DNA from: Lytechinus pictus
Taxonomy: Eukaryota; Echinodermata; Echinoidea; Temnopleuroida; Toxopneustidae
Length of the DNA: 64,000 nt
Assembly (NCBI RefSeq): GCF_037042905.1
Contig: NC_087253.1
Span: forward strand, 19,309,501-19,373,500
Direction: 5' to 3'
The notes below the pieces were generated by a model. It saw nothing but the letters and a program-made list of their open reading frames with translations. It was not told the DNA's origin and made no database searches. Positions 39,812 to 50,036 of this stretch are shown here, one piece after another; position 1 is the stretch's first letter, and every line of letters begins with the position of its first letter. The position numbers and the translations under genes are program-made.

Positions 39812-40228
39812 TTTCCAATTCGTCTAATGCCCATTCGTCCAATTGCCAACTCGTCTACTACCATTTTATTTATCATCAGTTCGTTTACTCACCACATGGT
39901 CTATTTTCCTTCAGTCTAATGCCATTCCGTCTCATAACCAGTTGGTCCAATAGCCATTTAATTTAGTCCATACACTATTAGGTCTAATCAAACTTAAGTG
40001 TTTATTGTGCAAAATGAATGAAAAGAAAATGGGTATTAGACCAACTGGTTATTAGACGAAATGGTAATAGACGAAATGGTGATTAGACGAGGTGATGATT
40101 GGACCAAATGGTTATTGGAACAAATGGTTGTTAGACGTTATGTTGATGGACGGAATGGCATTTGACTAAATGAAGGTAGACCATGTGGTGAGTGGACGAG
40201 TTCGCAGTGGACGAATTGGCAATATACC
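39812..40228. mobile_element. GGTCTAAT foldback element, solo copy
   Basis: Two inverted arms (about 39812-39998 and 40037-40228) are made of degenerate ~20-bp repeats such as TTCGTCTAATGCCCATTCGT and CATAACCAGTTGGTCCAA. The centre is a short AT-rich segment with GTGCAAAATGAATG. It is the same type of repeat as the inner parts of the arms at 16536 and 42561, with no cargo. Confidence 0.8.
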
Positions 40229-41061
40229 AACAAGACAAGAAGGAATAAGACAAAGCTAAAGAAAAAATACAAGAACGGACAAAAAGGAACAACAACAAAG
40301 AACACAAAGCTGTACATAATGAATATAACTAAACAAACTTTGTAGAAAGTAAAGAAAAATTAGAAAAATGTTGTCGATTGTTGCCACACAAATTAAAACC
40401 ACAAATGATTCGAATCATAAGAACATTTTTTTCGCCCTTCCATCATTACCGGAAGTTTGACTATTCGGAAGCTACTAACTTGAAATGCACTTAATCAATA
40501 AAATGCAGCCTTGGACTTTTTTTCATTCCTCTGGAATTAAGTTATCGCATTCAATACTGTAACATATCAAATATTGCTCAATTAAGTAGGGGGGCATACG
40601 ACTCCGTGTCTATGTGTGCTCTTCCGAATGTTGATTCATATCAGGGGTGGATCCAGGATTTTACAAGGCTAGGGGGATTTTTTTTGTACAGGAAAGATTT
40701 GACAAGCCAAATCGAGATCCTTTTGTTTACATATTCCCATTTAAAATATTGTTGGTGCCTCTCAAGAGGGGAGGGGGGGGGGGGCTGGGCGGATGTGTCC
40801 CTATATACCGTGGATCAGCCACTAGTTCAAATTATATTCTCATCACTCATCTTATTAGTCATAGGCCTATATAGTTCAACTGTCAAAACAAAAAAAAATA
40901 GTCGTTTGCTTTGATTGATATCACATATAACACTAATTTTTCCTTTTTTTTTACAGAGTGAAAATAATGTTTAGAATAATTTTATCCAACGCTGCTTAAT
41001 ATATGAACCCACCAGTAGTTGTTTAAATGTTTAAACAACCATGCTTAATATATTGAGAATT
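40229..41061. other. Intergenic, hAT-like fragment only
   Basis: At 40644 CAGGGGTGGATCCAGGATTT resembles a family C left end, and a poly-G tract stands at 40773-40785, but no matching right end is clear. No gene is seen. Confidence 0.4.
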
Positions 41062-41646
41062 AAAGGACAAGTCCACCCCAACAAAAAGTTGATTTGAATA
41101 AAAAGAAAAAAGATTCCAACAAGCATAACGCTGAAAATTTCATCAAAATCGGATGGTAAAATAAGATTAAAGTCATGACATTTTAAACTTTCGCTTAATT
41201 TCACAAACAGTTATATGTACATCCTGTCTGGTACTCAAATGAGGAGACTATGACGTCACCCGCTCACTATTTCTTTTGTATTTTATTATATGAAATTTTC
41301 TCCTCATAGTCAAGTGATACAAAGATTAATTCCTCCCCGAACATGTGGAATTAGCATTGTTTAATACAATATAGTTCAGTCAAGTTGGTCCTCATTGTCA
41401 AATCTATAACAAAATGAAATATTGTGTAATTCAAACAATAAAAGACAAAAGAAATAGTGAGTGATGGACATCATCGACTGACTCGCCTCGTTGTGCATAT
41501 CACTGTTACGGTGAAAAATAAGCGAAACTTTAAAATGTAATCCCTTTCTTATTTGACATCCGCGAAATGTTCAGCACTCTGCATGCTAGTTTGATTTTTC
41601 TCTACTTATTCAAGTTCGCATTTTCCTGGGGTGGACTTGACTTTTA
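41062..41646. mobile_element. MITE with AAGTCCACCCCA ends
   Basis: The left end GGACAAGTCCACCCCAAC is mirrored by CTGGGGTGGACTTGAC at the right. Inner parts share ATCAAAATCGGATG and TAAACTTTCGCTTAATTTC with inverted counterparts. Another full copy lies at 54859-55458, and fragments lie at 22997-23515 and 54393. Confidence 0.8.
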
Positions 41647-41754
41647 AATGTTAAAGCCTAAACTCGTGTTTTTTATGACACGTTTAAGACGTTTAAACAG
41701 TAGCCTAAAATCGTTGTTTAAATCATCCTGACTTTTTACTGCACAGCAAATACT

Positions 41755-41985
41755 GTGGTGTTAACCGCAGTGTATTTAGAGGACCACACCGGTTATTTTA
41801 CACCGGTGTTAAATTGACAGTGTTAGTTTAACTCCTATAGGTGTTATTACAACACGTTTGGTTGTTACATTTACACTCTTTGGTGTTGTGTTCAATCTCT
41901 TAACTTTAACACCTCAGGGTGTGGTGCTCTGTCAACACCAACTGATGTATGTTTTAACACCAGTGTGTGTACCAAAGGAGACGAC
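41755..41985. repeat. GTGTTAAC-rich foldback repeat
   Basis: About 230 bp are filled with GGTGTT and AACACC words in both orientations (ACACCGGTTATTTTACACCG, GTGTTGTGTTC, TTTAACACCAGTGTG). It is likely a small foldback element. Its ends are not defined. Confidence 0.55.
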
Positions 41986-42560
41986 GTCATTTATTTCTTT
42001 TTATTATAGAGAAGTAATAAAACATTGGTATAACAATATTGCAATATTTTGCAGGATTTTTTTTTTTTTTTTTTTTTGGGGGGGGGGAAATTTTATCAAA
42101 ATACAAAAAAAACATGAACAATATGATAAACAATACGATATCAGGAAGTAAAAAAAGAAGACATATATCATGCCAGTAAATAATTAGTATAGCTAGGCCT
42201 AATCATAATGTAGAGAGCTATCTAAAGAACGATTATTACGAACAAATGCTTGAGTAAAATTTGATAAGAACGTGAAAAGGGCATGTGTGCGTGGAAATAG
42301 TCGCAGATTATTGCTTACATTGTAATGTTGATTAGCCATAAAACCTACCATATAATTCAATTCAAAAGTTTATTGATATAAAATCCTGACATTGAAGGAT
42401 CATCATAAAAAAACAGAGAAACATAAGAAAAAATAATAATACAACATAAGCACAACATAGTACAACGAGGTATTACAAAAAAAAAAATATATATATATAT
42501 CAATTATCTGGCAAATTCTAGGCCCTAAAATTTTCATTTTTATTCATACTTCGAATGTAT
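41986..42560. other. Non-coding stretch, possible LINE 3' tail
   Basis: A T/G homopolymer pair stands at 42057-42087. At 42357 AATTCAATTCAAAAGTTTAT looks like the reversed 3' tail of a LINE, so a strongly truncated minus-strand insertion is possible. No gene is seen. Confidence 0.35.
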
Positions 42561-42911
42561 TTAGACCAACTAGTTATGAGACGAAATGTTCATAGACGAA
42601 CTGGTGATTATAGACGAAGTGATGACTGGACCAAATGGTTATTGGACCATATGGTTGTTAGGCGATAAGTTAATGGACAGAATTGCATTAGACTAAATGA
42701 ATGCAGATCGACCCTGCAGTGGAGGAATTAGCAGCAGACGAATTGGTTTCAACCCGCGTACCGCCCAGGCAAGCAAAACAAATTCACGACGAAATTGGCG
42801 ACGAAATTCAAGACGTCGTGAATTTCGTCGTGAATAATTCGCGACGAAATTGACGACGAAATTGGCGACGTCGTGAATATTCGCGATTTGGTCTATTTGC
42901 GATGTCACTTC
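42561..42911 (-). repeat. Foldback arm, right
   Basis: This is the inverted counterpart of 16536-16859. It is slightly longer because of an extra CGACGAAATTGACGACGAAA-type unit near 42840. The DIRS gag frame resumes right after it. Confidence 0.85.
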
Positions 42912-42912
42912 A

Positions 42913-43600
42913 GGGCCACCATAGAGCTTTGGGGCTTTATTCCGCCGAGGGTTCGTGCGGCAGATGGTCGTGTGCAGAAGCTTCAGTCTAATATCGTTAA
43001 AGGACTATGCTGGAATATTATCAGAACTTCAAAAAGCAGATTCTGACAAACGTCAGATAAACATCGACCGCATCAAACGTCTTGCCTTAGATGGCATTAC
43101 CCTGAATGGATTTGCCTCTTATGAGGTAAGCATGAAACGTAGAGAAGACTTGAAGTCCTCTTTTAATCCCAAGTACAAGGGCACCTGTGGCGGTTCAATC
43201 CCACTATCGGAAGGCCTATTTGGGAGTGATTTTCAGAATACTCTCAAAGGAGTTGGAGATACATTTATGGTGAGCCAAAAAGTAGATCCTCATCAGTATG
43301 GAAAAGCTACAAAACGAGAGTCGAACTTTCGACATTCTTCTACCCCGTATTATCGGCGTGATCATAAGCGGGATTATCGCTTTGGTAAGGGGCGTTCATC
43401 TTCAGATCAGAGAGATAAGGAGTTTCGAACCCCTTCAACAGCAACTAGGCCACCTCACTTCAAGTTCAACACTGCACGTGTGAACAACAAATTCGCAAAA
43501 AAACTAGTAAGTGATCCTTCTACTAGTATTATTAGCTCAGGAAGGCTCAGGCTTTTCAAAGATAAATGGTCTCGTTTAACGTCTGATTCTTGGGTTTTGG
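42913..43600 (+). pseudogene. DIRS gag-like ORF, C-terminal part
   Basis: The + strand reads ATIELWGFIPPRVRAADGRV from 42918 and then, after a one-base shift near 43005, AGILSELQKADSDKRQI and onward in the long frame 42955-44322. The pattern (xIW, R..D...Q..Q, VKG) and the following helical domain are those of DIRS gag-like proteins. A basic linker (YYRRDHKRDYRFGKGR) leads to the RT. The N-terminal continuation lies at 16498 and 4719. Confidence 0.65.
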
Positions 43601-44322
43601 ACACAATGGATACAAAATTGATTTTTGTTCCATTCCCTTTCAATCGTAATTATCCACCAAACAATATTATTACTTCTCTCGTAGAGAAAGAGGCAATTAG
43701 CAAGGAGATTGACTCTCTTTTAGAGAAAAAAGCAATTAAGCAAACATCTGAACAAGATATTGTTTTCTTATCCTCTATTTTCACAGTTCCCAAGAAATCA
43801 GGAGAACGTAGACCTATCATAAACTTGAAATATCTGAACTTGTTTATCAAATATAAACATTTCAAGATGGAAACATTTAGGAATGTCCAAGATCTTTTGT
43901 TGAAACATGATTTCATAACTTCCATTGATCTGAAAGATGCTTATTTTTCAATTCCAATCCATGAAGATTATCATGGTTATTTATGTTTCTCATGGGAAAA
44001 TGTCTACTATCATGATTGTTTTCAATGTCTACCATTTGGGCTAAGCTCAGCCCCTAGAGTATTTACGAAAGTTATGAAACCAATGGCTGCTATAAGAAGC
44101 AGAGGTATCCGTTCTATGATTTATCTAGATATCATTATGTTTGCTAGTTCGAGGGAAGAAAGCCTCGAACATACGAATTATGTTTGCCATTTATTATCAT
44201 CTTTAGGATTTGTGATCAATTTCAAGAGGTCATGTTTATCCCCAGAGAATAGTGCCATTTTATTAGGTTTTTGCATTAATTCGAATGAAATGTCGATAAG
44301 TTTACCTCGTGAGAAAGTATAA
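43601..44322 (+). pseudogene. DIRS reverse transcriptase, one catalytic Asp missing
   Basis: The segment encodes an LTR-type RT fold. Visible are PKKSGERRPIINLKYLN, SIDLKDAYFSIPI (motif A Asp present) and CLPFGLSSAPRVFTKVM. The active-site box reads YLDIIMFASS; the family has YLDD at this place, and the spacing is one residue short, so an in-frame loss of one GAT codon is likely. The frame ends in TAA at 44320. Without the second Asp the enzyme should be inactive. Confidence 0.82.
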
Positions 44323-44450
44323 AAATTGAGAACGGTAGGGAAATCGATCGTATCTTCACAAAGAGTTACTATACGTGACCTTGCAAGTTCATCGGTCTAA
44401 TTGTCTCATCTTTTGAAGCCTTTCCAAAGGAAAGAATTCATTATCGTAAT

Positions 44451-45326
44451 TTGGAATCTATCAAATGCGAATACCTTGAATCCTCAGGTGGAAATTATGA
44501 CACCTTGGTGTCTGTTAAAACTGTCGCATTGCAAGAAATAAAATGGTGGCTTTCTATTCCATCTGATGCCTTTTCTACGGCAGCTAAAACTCCACCTATT
44601 AGTACTATAATTCGCACAGAAGCGAGTAACAAAGGATGGGGTGCTTTCTGCGAGAATGATAATTCTTTTTCTCAAGGTGTTTGGTCGTCAAGGTCTGCCG
44701 ATTTACATATCAATGCTCTTGAGTTGCTTGCAATTCAGCACGCTTTGTTTTATTTATGCAGTACATGCATGGATACTCATATCCACTTTAAGTCAGACAA
44801 TAGTACCGCTGTCTCATTTAAGAAATTTGGTGGGCGTGTTCCCACGTTAGATAGAATTGCCCGAAATATCTGGTCATGGTGTTTAAGAGTAATATTTGGC
44901 TTTCTGCGTCACACTTGGCTGGAATTGCAAATGTTGAAGCAGACACACTTTCTCTTAGAGATCTAAACAAAGAACTTCACCTTTGTCCTATTTTATTATT
45001 TTGTATTTGTCATAATTTCAACGTTTGCCCTGTTATTGATTTATTTTCTTCTCGCTTCCACAATCAATTTAATACCATGTTATGTCTCATGGAAGAGTGA
45101 CCCAGGGGCATTTGCGGTGGATGCTTTTTCCATCTCTTGGCATTCGCTCATCTTATATTTATTTCCGCCATTTTGTCTCCTTACTAGGGTCTTACAGAAG
45201 TTTGGAGAAGACAAGGTGGACAAGGCGTTGTTAATCGCCCCTCTTTGGAGGGCCCAACCATGGTTTCCCATGATCCTTCAGTTTCTGATCGACATACCCC
45301 TCCTAGCTTTTACCATGGTGAGATAG
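44451..45326 (+). pseudogene. DIRS RNase H and connecting region, frameshifted
   Basis: RNase H motifs are TEASNKGWGAF (the first acidic residue is Glu where DIRS and other RNases H have Asp), INALELLAIQHAL and HFKSDNSTAVS. A one-base shift near 44890 moves the frame (SASHLAGIANVEADTLS) and another near 45070 leads to CYVSWKSDPGAFAVDAFS and LIAPLWRAQPWFP, a conserved DIRS segment between RNase H and recombinase. It would degrade RNA in the RNA-DNA hybrid. Confidence 0.78.
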
Positions 45327-45420
45327 AACCAACCAACAATTATACGAGTCGGCATGGAAGCAATGGCTTCGCTGGTGTGGTGAACAATCGATTGATCCCT
45401 TTAAACCATGCTTAGTTCAT

Positions 45421-46233
45421 GTGATTAACTTTCTTAGTTCTGAACAAAGTCAGGGAAAATCGTTGTCCACTATTAACTCATATCGCTCAGCGCTCTCTTC
45501 TGTTCTTCCTTCAATTGCAGGTTATGCTAATGGCAAACATCCCATGGTAGTTAGGTTATTATGGATATTCAATGCTAATCCTCCTCAACCAAGGTATCAA
45601 AATACCTGGGAAGTGTCCCGAGTGTTGGATTATTTATGTTCATTGGCAGAGAATAGCCAACTTTCTTTATTTCAACTAAGTCAAAAACTTGTGTCGTTAG
45701 TGGCGCTTGTAACAGCGCAACGTATACAGACACTCAACCATCTGGAAATTTCTTTCTTGCACATTTCTGATAAACGTGCAGTTTTTCAAGTTATGGAAAT
45801 CTTGAAAACCACAACTCCAAAACGGAGTATTGCAAATCAACTAGTTGAACTTCCTTCCTTTCCTTTGAATAAGAAATTGTGTGTTTTATCAACCCTCAAG
45901 GAATATCTACATCGTACTAAACCGCTTCGTAAATGTCATGGTGAATCAAAACTCTTTATTTCTTCTAAGAAACCTCACAAATCTGTATGTTCCAGTACTT
46001 TGGCAAGATGGCTGAAAACCACTTTGTGTGCTTCGGGCATTGATACCTCAGTGTTTTCAGCTCATAGTTTTAGAAGCGCGGCTATTTCTTCTGCATACGC
46101 ACATGGTGTCACATTGAAAGAAATAATGAAGAAAGCTGACTGGTCAAATGCCCAAACTTTCAAACAATTTTTCCACAAACCCATCGTCGTTACAGATTCT
46201 TTTGCATCTTCTGTTTTGGGACAAACTTCATAA
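45421..46233 (+). CDS. DIRS tyrosine recombinase, active-site Tyr position is Phe
   Basis: This 270-codon open frame is the tyrosine recombinase that would insert the circular DNA copy. The N-terminal SAM-like domain (about 1-80) starts INFLSSEQSQGKSLSTINSY. Catalytic residues visible are Arg in TAQRIQTL, His-x-x-Arg in AHSFRSAAIS and the Trp of KADWSNAQTF. The family ends with a Tyr in an FYxKP-like motif; here the codon is TTC in QFFHKP, so the nucleophile appears lost by a single A to T change. The ATG at 45421 opens the frame. The product would fold but should not cut DNA. Confidence 0.8.
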   Translation: MINFLSSEQSQGKSLSTINSYRSALSSVLPSIAGYANGKHPMVVRLLWIFNANPPQPRYQNTWEVSRVLDYLCSLAENSQLSLFQLSQKLVSLVALVTAQRIQTLNHLEISFLHISDKRAVFQVMEILKTTTPKRSIANQLVELPSFPLNKKLCVLSTLKEYLHRTKPLRKCHGESKLFISSKKPHKSVCSSTLARWLKTTLCASGIDTSVFSAHSFRSAAISSAYAHGVTLKEIMKKADWSNAQTFKQFFHKPIVVTDSFASSVLGQTS

Positions 46234-46761
46234 ATAAATGGTTTTATCCCATGACATATCACTATGACGTAGAGTTCAAGCTGTAATTGAATAGATTTTG
46301 TAAGTTTAAGAAGGATGAAGTCATTTAGTTGTGTGCGTTATCCGATCACTCATGATAATTCTACATGGGTGTGAAATGTTGTTTTTCTTTTTTGTAAGAA
46401 GGTGTTAACTTCCTCCGAGTGTTTTTTCCTCTTAGCGTTTGAATACATTACAATTATTTCTTTATAGAGAAAATGAATATCCTACCAAAATAAAGAAGAT
46501 GAAGGATAAGAAATTAAAGAAGAAAAAGAATTTAAAAAAAGAAGATGAGGAAGAATGAAATAAAGAATGTTACACATTCAGGATGATACGAAAGGAATTA
46601 AGTATATATAAAAAAAAGAACAACTTGTTATGTATGTTACCAAGGTTCTTGACATGAGTAAACATGATTATAAACTCAGATAACAGTGTTGTGTTATTCA
46701 TTTATGTATGCCTTATCCTATATCCGTTTCATCTCAGTTTTCTGTGATTTTAGCTTTGAAC

Positions 46762-46880
46762 ATGCTAACCCTCTGAAGACTTGTACAAATGTTACGTAAT
46801 AGAATTCCTAAATTATGCAAATAACATGAAGTATAATTAGAATTCTATTAGTAATAATGTAGTACAAGTCGAAGAGGTTC
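46762..46880 (+). repeat. DIRS internal complementary region
   Basis: The first half (CATGCTAACCCTCTGAAGAC and on) is complementary to the outer part of the left terminal repeat. The second half (TAATTAGAATTCTATTAGTA and on) is complementary to the outer part of the right terminal repeat. Their junction (AATAGAATTCCTAAATT) spells the joined ends of the circular intermediate, which sets the element ends at ATT. Confidence 0.82.
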
Positions 46881-47208
46881 CCACCCTAAGGATCTTTTTA
46901 AAGATCCCCTCCCTTCCTCTTTGGTTTTTTATCGTTCAAATCACAGAATCTGCCATGTTTGCCTTGCATGGAGTGTACTATTATCATGATTATGTGTTTT
47001 GTGAATGATGAGTATGAGTCCATTGTGATAACAACCTTTTGATGCTTGGTATTTTTTTATCACCTTCTGTGAACCAGTTGGTGTGATATGTTTGTTTGAT
47101 GTCTGGATGTGATTATCTGGATGAATTTCTTTTAGGTGTCCTTTTTTGGCAACATTTCACTCTTTTTTGTTGCGCGTTATTTATTAGAGCCTCTCTTTAA
47201 TTTGAAAT

Positions 47209-47396
47209 GATGATTACATGCGACATCGACTCCTATTTATAGGGTCCCTTACCTCATTTGAATTTTAAATTACTTCGAATTTCTTTGTGTGGTCTCACTG
47301 CCTAGCACCTGGAAATATGCTAACCCTCTTCGACTTGTACTACATTATTACTAATAGAATTCTAATTATACTTCATGTTATTTGCATAATTTAGGA
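47209..47396 (-). repeat. DIRS right inverted terminal repeat
   Basis: It is the reverse complement of 4452-4602 over ~130 bp. A longer terminal extension (CTAATTATACTTCATG to TTAGGAATT) is found in the internal complementary region as well. Confidence 0.8.
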
Positions 47397-47424
47397 ATTA
47401 TCATTTACCACTAGGATCACCAGT
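47397..47424 (+). mobile_element. Right MITE half, inner piece
   Basis: ATCATTTACCAC then GATCACCAGT match the middle of the MITE at 4297-4446. The piece continues at 52440 after the hAT-like insertion. The last eight bases (TCACCAGT) are the target duplication of that insertion. Confidence 0.6.
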
Positions 47425-47544
47425 CAGGGACCTGGGAACGATTTTTTCAGTGGGGGTGCTGAAATCTTTCCTCAAATGTCAAAGGTGGGGGGGGGGACAC
47501 AATTGAGTTTTCCATAATTACACAAACACACATCTAAGGGCACC

Positions 47545-47640
47545 ACACACACACACACACACATGTAAACATATATATATATATATATATATTTATTTAT
47601 ATATATATGTATATATACATATATATGACATTCACATCTT
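47545..47640. repeat. (CA)n and (TA)n microsatellites
   Basis: CA units at about 47545-47562 are followed by TA units at 47571-47628 with interruptions. In copy 1 the equivalent tract contains the tRNA-like array. Confidence 0.8.
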
Positions 47641-47682
47641 AGCTTTCTTATAAAAGGACATATATATATAATTAGATAATTC

Positions 47683-48405
47683 GAGCGCGAAGCGCGAGCT
47701 TTTTTTTTGGGGGGGGGGGGAATTTCATGTATTTTGTCCTAAAAATCGAACATTTTGAGCAATATTTGTGGTCCTGAACAAGATGCGTATGTAACAAATA
47801 ATAACTGCGAACGTGATCAGCGCGAGCAGATATTTTTTATATACGCTCTGGCCTGATCGAAAGGGACGTGTTATAAGGACTGCTTGCAGTTATCTATTAA
47901 GACGATATATATATATCAACAATCAAATAATGCGAGCGTGAAGCGCAAGCTGAAAAATTTGACATTCCAACCTAAATACTGGACATTCTAAGCACTTTTT
48001 GTAATCATGAACAGGATAGGTATACAAATATGCAATTGATGCGAGCGCGAAGCGCGAGCGGAAACAAAATTGAGATTTCACACCAAAAAACAAGACATTC
48101 TAAGCACTTTTCTAATCATGAAGAGGATAGGTATATAACTATACAATTGATGCGAGCGCGAAGCGCGAGCGGAAATAGAAATGAGATTTCAGACCTAAAA
48201 ACGGGACATCTTAGCACTTTTTTAATCATGAACAGGATATGTATATAACTATACAATTGATGCGAGCGCAAAGCGCGAGCGGTAACAAAATTGAGATTTC
48301 AGACCTATAAACGGGACATTCTATTCATGTTTTGTAAATCAAGAAAATGATGGGTAATTGGATATATTCTGACATTAATAATGTGAGCGCGAAGCGCGAG
48401 CAGAA
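47683..48405. repeat. GCGAGCGCGAAGCGCGAGC array (in family A copy 2)
   Basis: About seven units lie at 47683, 47810 (diverged), 47931, 48040, 48150, 48261 and 48382, with ~90-bp AT-rich spacers that share AAACGGGACATTCTAAGC-like words. A further unit is at 49372. It is the reverse complement of 11805-13175. Confidence 0.85.
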
Positions 48406-48845
48406 ATTTTCTGATATTATGATCTGAAACTCCGCACTGAATGTAATATGGTTAGAACAGAAAAGAAAAATCAGACGAACATAAGAATAAAGATTTGTTC
48501 AAAATCCGACAAGGAATATCAAAGTTGTTGCATTTTAAAGTTTAGTATTATTCCGGTGAAACAGTTTTAAGCATATCTTCATTAATATTCAATGAGCAAA
48601 CTGATGATGTCATATCCCCACTTGTTCTTTTGTATTTTATCATATAGAATTAGGTTTATTCAGTATTTTCCCTTCAAGAACCAAAAACAGTTGAATTGAC
48701 AACTGATTTAGTCCATTAGATATTCTTTGCTGCATCTTATTTCATTATAAGGGAGACATATCATTTCACACTGGTATGAAAAAAAATTCCATTCCATGTA
48801 ATAACACAAGAAACAGGATAGTGGGAATTTGACATCTTCAACCCA

Positions 48846-49100
48846 CATGGGCGGAAATCCCAGAGGAGACAGGGGTGCCCCCTACCAAAAATAGTAGGGG
48901 GACACAATATCAAATGTCCCCCTACTATTTTTGGTCTCTCATGATGGATAAAAATACATCACTTCACAATCGAAATAATACATGTATGTATTTAGGACTA
49001 AATGACCTTACATTTTGGGTGAAATCCTTTTTTTTGTTTTGCTTGTCAAATTTTACAGCCCCTGGTCGCCCCTACCTTTGGGGACAGATTTCCGCCCATG
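48846..49100. mobile_element. Short hAT-like MITE, family B
   Basis: Ends CATGGGCGGAAATC and GATTTCCGCCCATG are flanked by TCAACCCA (48838-48845, 49101-49108). At 255 bp it is the uninterrupted short form of the family B elements at 49817 and 60532. It splits an older MITE (48425-49265) within family A copy 2. Confidence 0.9.
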
Positions 49101-50036
49101 TCAACCCACCTATTAAATATTCATGTCGACATGCATATCCCCATTTCCATAAAATATTGCTAAACTTTAGAATTAAATAACTGAACTATTTGTTATCAGA
49201 TTTTCATAAAATTTATTTATTTTGAGAAAATGTATTTGATATAAATATTTTCAGCCCGGAGTATCCCCAAAACATATTGCGTATATGGATAAACATGCGT
49301 GCGCGTGTTTAGAGTTAGACCTAGTATCTGGGCATTCTAAATACATTTTTTTATTATAAAAATCAATAATGCGAGTGCGAAGCGCGAGCAGAAAATATTT
49401 GATATTTCGATCTGAAAAGGGTGAATTTAAACACTATTTTAAGTACTGTGTCGGAAAATTCTGAAGGGGGGGGGGGGTTCTACAAAACGTCGTTCACTTT
49501 GATTACATTTCTGTCATTTATCATACCTACCACTAGCTTTCCAGGAGGTGCTGCCTATGAAAAATGACGCATGCAGCTTCACCCCCAGCACTCCCGCTTC
49601 CCAGGGCCATGGGGCAGGGCGAAAAAGACTGTGAAATTTGATTTATATCGTCTGACTTGTAATTGTTTATTCAAAACGCGGGCGGTCGGGGAGGGGGCGC
49701 ACACTTGATTCGACATAAAACCTGGAAGTTTCAATTCCGACCACACCCATTTTCCATATGTCCCTCCCTGCTATCGAGTAGTGTGTAAACTTTGGTTATC
49801 ACGTATCGCGCGCGACCATGGGCGGAAATCCCAGGGGGGACAGGGGGGACGTGTCCCCCCTACTCAAAATAGTAGGGGGGACACAATATCAAATGTCCCC
49901 CCTACTATTTTTGGTCTTTTATGATGGTAAGAAATACATCATTCTAATGTATTTTGGGACGAGTGGGGACGAGGTGACCTTACTTTTAGGATGATAACCT
50001 CTTTTTTGCTTGTCAAATTTCCCCACCCCTTGTCCC

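Larger units (their letters stand above)
16536..42911. mobile_element. 26.4-kb segment bounded by foldback (FB-like) inverted arms, inserted in DIRS gag
   Basis: The left arm 16536-16859 and the right arm 42561-42911 are inverted copies over ~330 bp. Their outermost bases are GAAGGGACATCGCAAATA and, reversed, GAAGTGACATCGCAAATA. They abut the two broken ends of the DIRS gag frame exactly. The arms contain CGACGAAATT-type and GGTCTAAT-type degenerate short repeats, as in Drosophila FB elements. No clear target duplication was found. The interior holds two host-type genes, a LINE, hAT-like elements and MITEs, and no transposase I can recognise. Either a composite FB-type transposon carried host DNA, or later rearrangement or misassembly placed host DNA between the arms. 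Confidence 0.6.
4452..47396 (+). mobile_element. DIRS-type tyrosine-recombinase retrotransposon, split by two large insertions
   Basis: Inverted terminal repeats (4452-4602 and 47209-47396) and an internal complementary region (46762-46880) are the hallmark of DIRS elements. Between them lie gag, RT, RNase H and tyrosine recombinase reading frames, all on the + strand. Without the insertions at 5194-16493 and 16536-42911 the element is about 5.3 kb, normal for DIRS. The gag frame runs on across both insertions, which argues that the two outer parts are one element. DIRS elements replicate through a circular intermediate that the recombinase inserts without target duplication. This copy is defective in RT and recombinase. 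Confidence 0.8.

Noticed and set aside
16536-42911. Polinton/Maverick identity for the 26-kb TIR-bounded segment
   Set aside because: No protein-primed polymerase, integrase, ATPase or capsid-like frame is visible, ends do not start with AG, and there is no 6-bp duplication.
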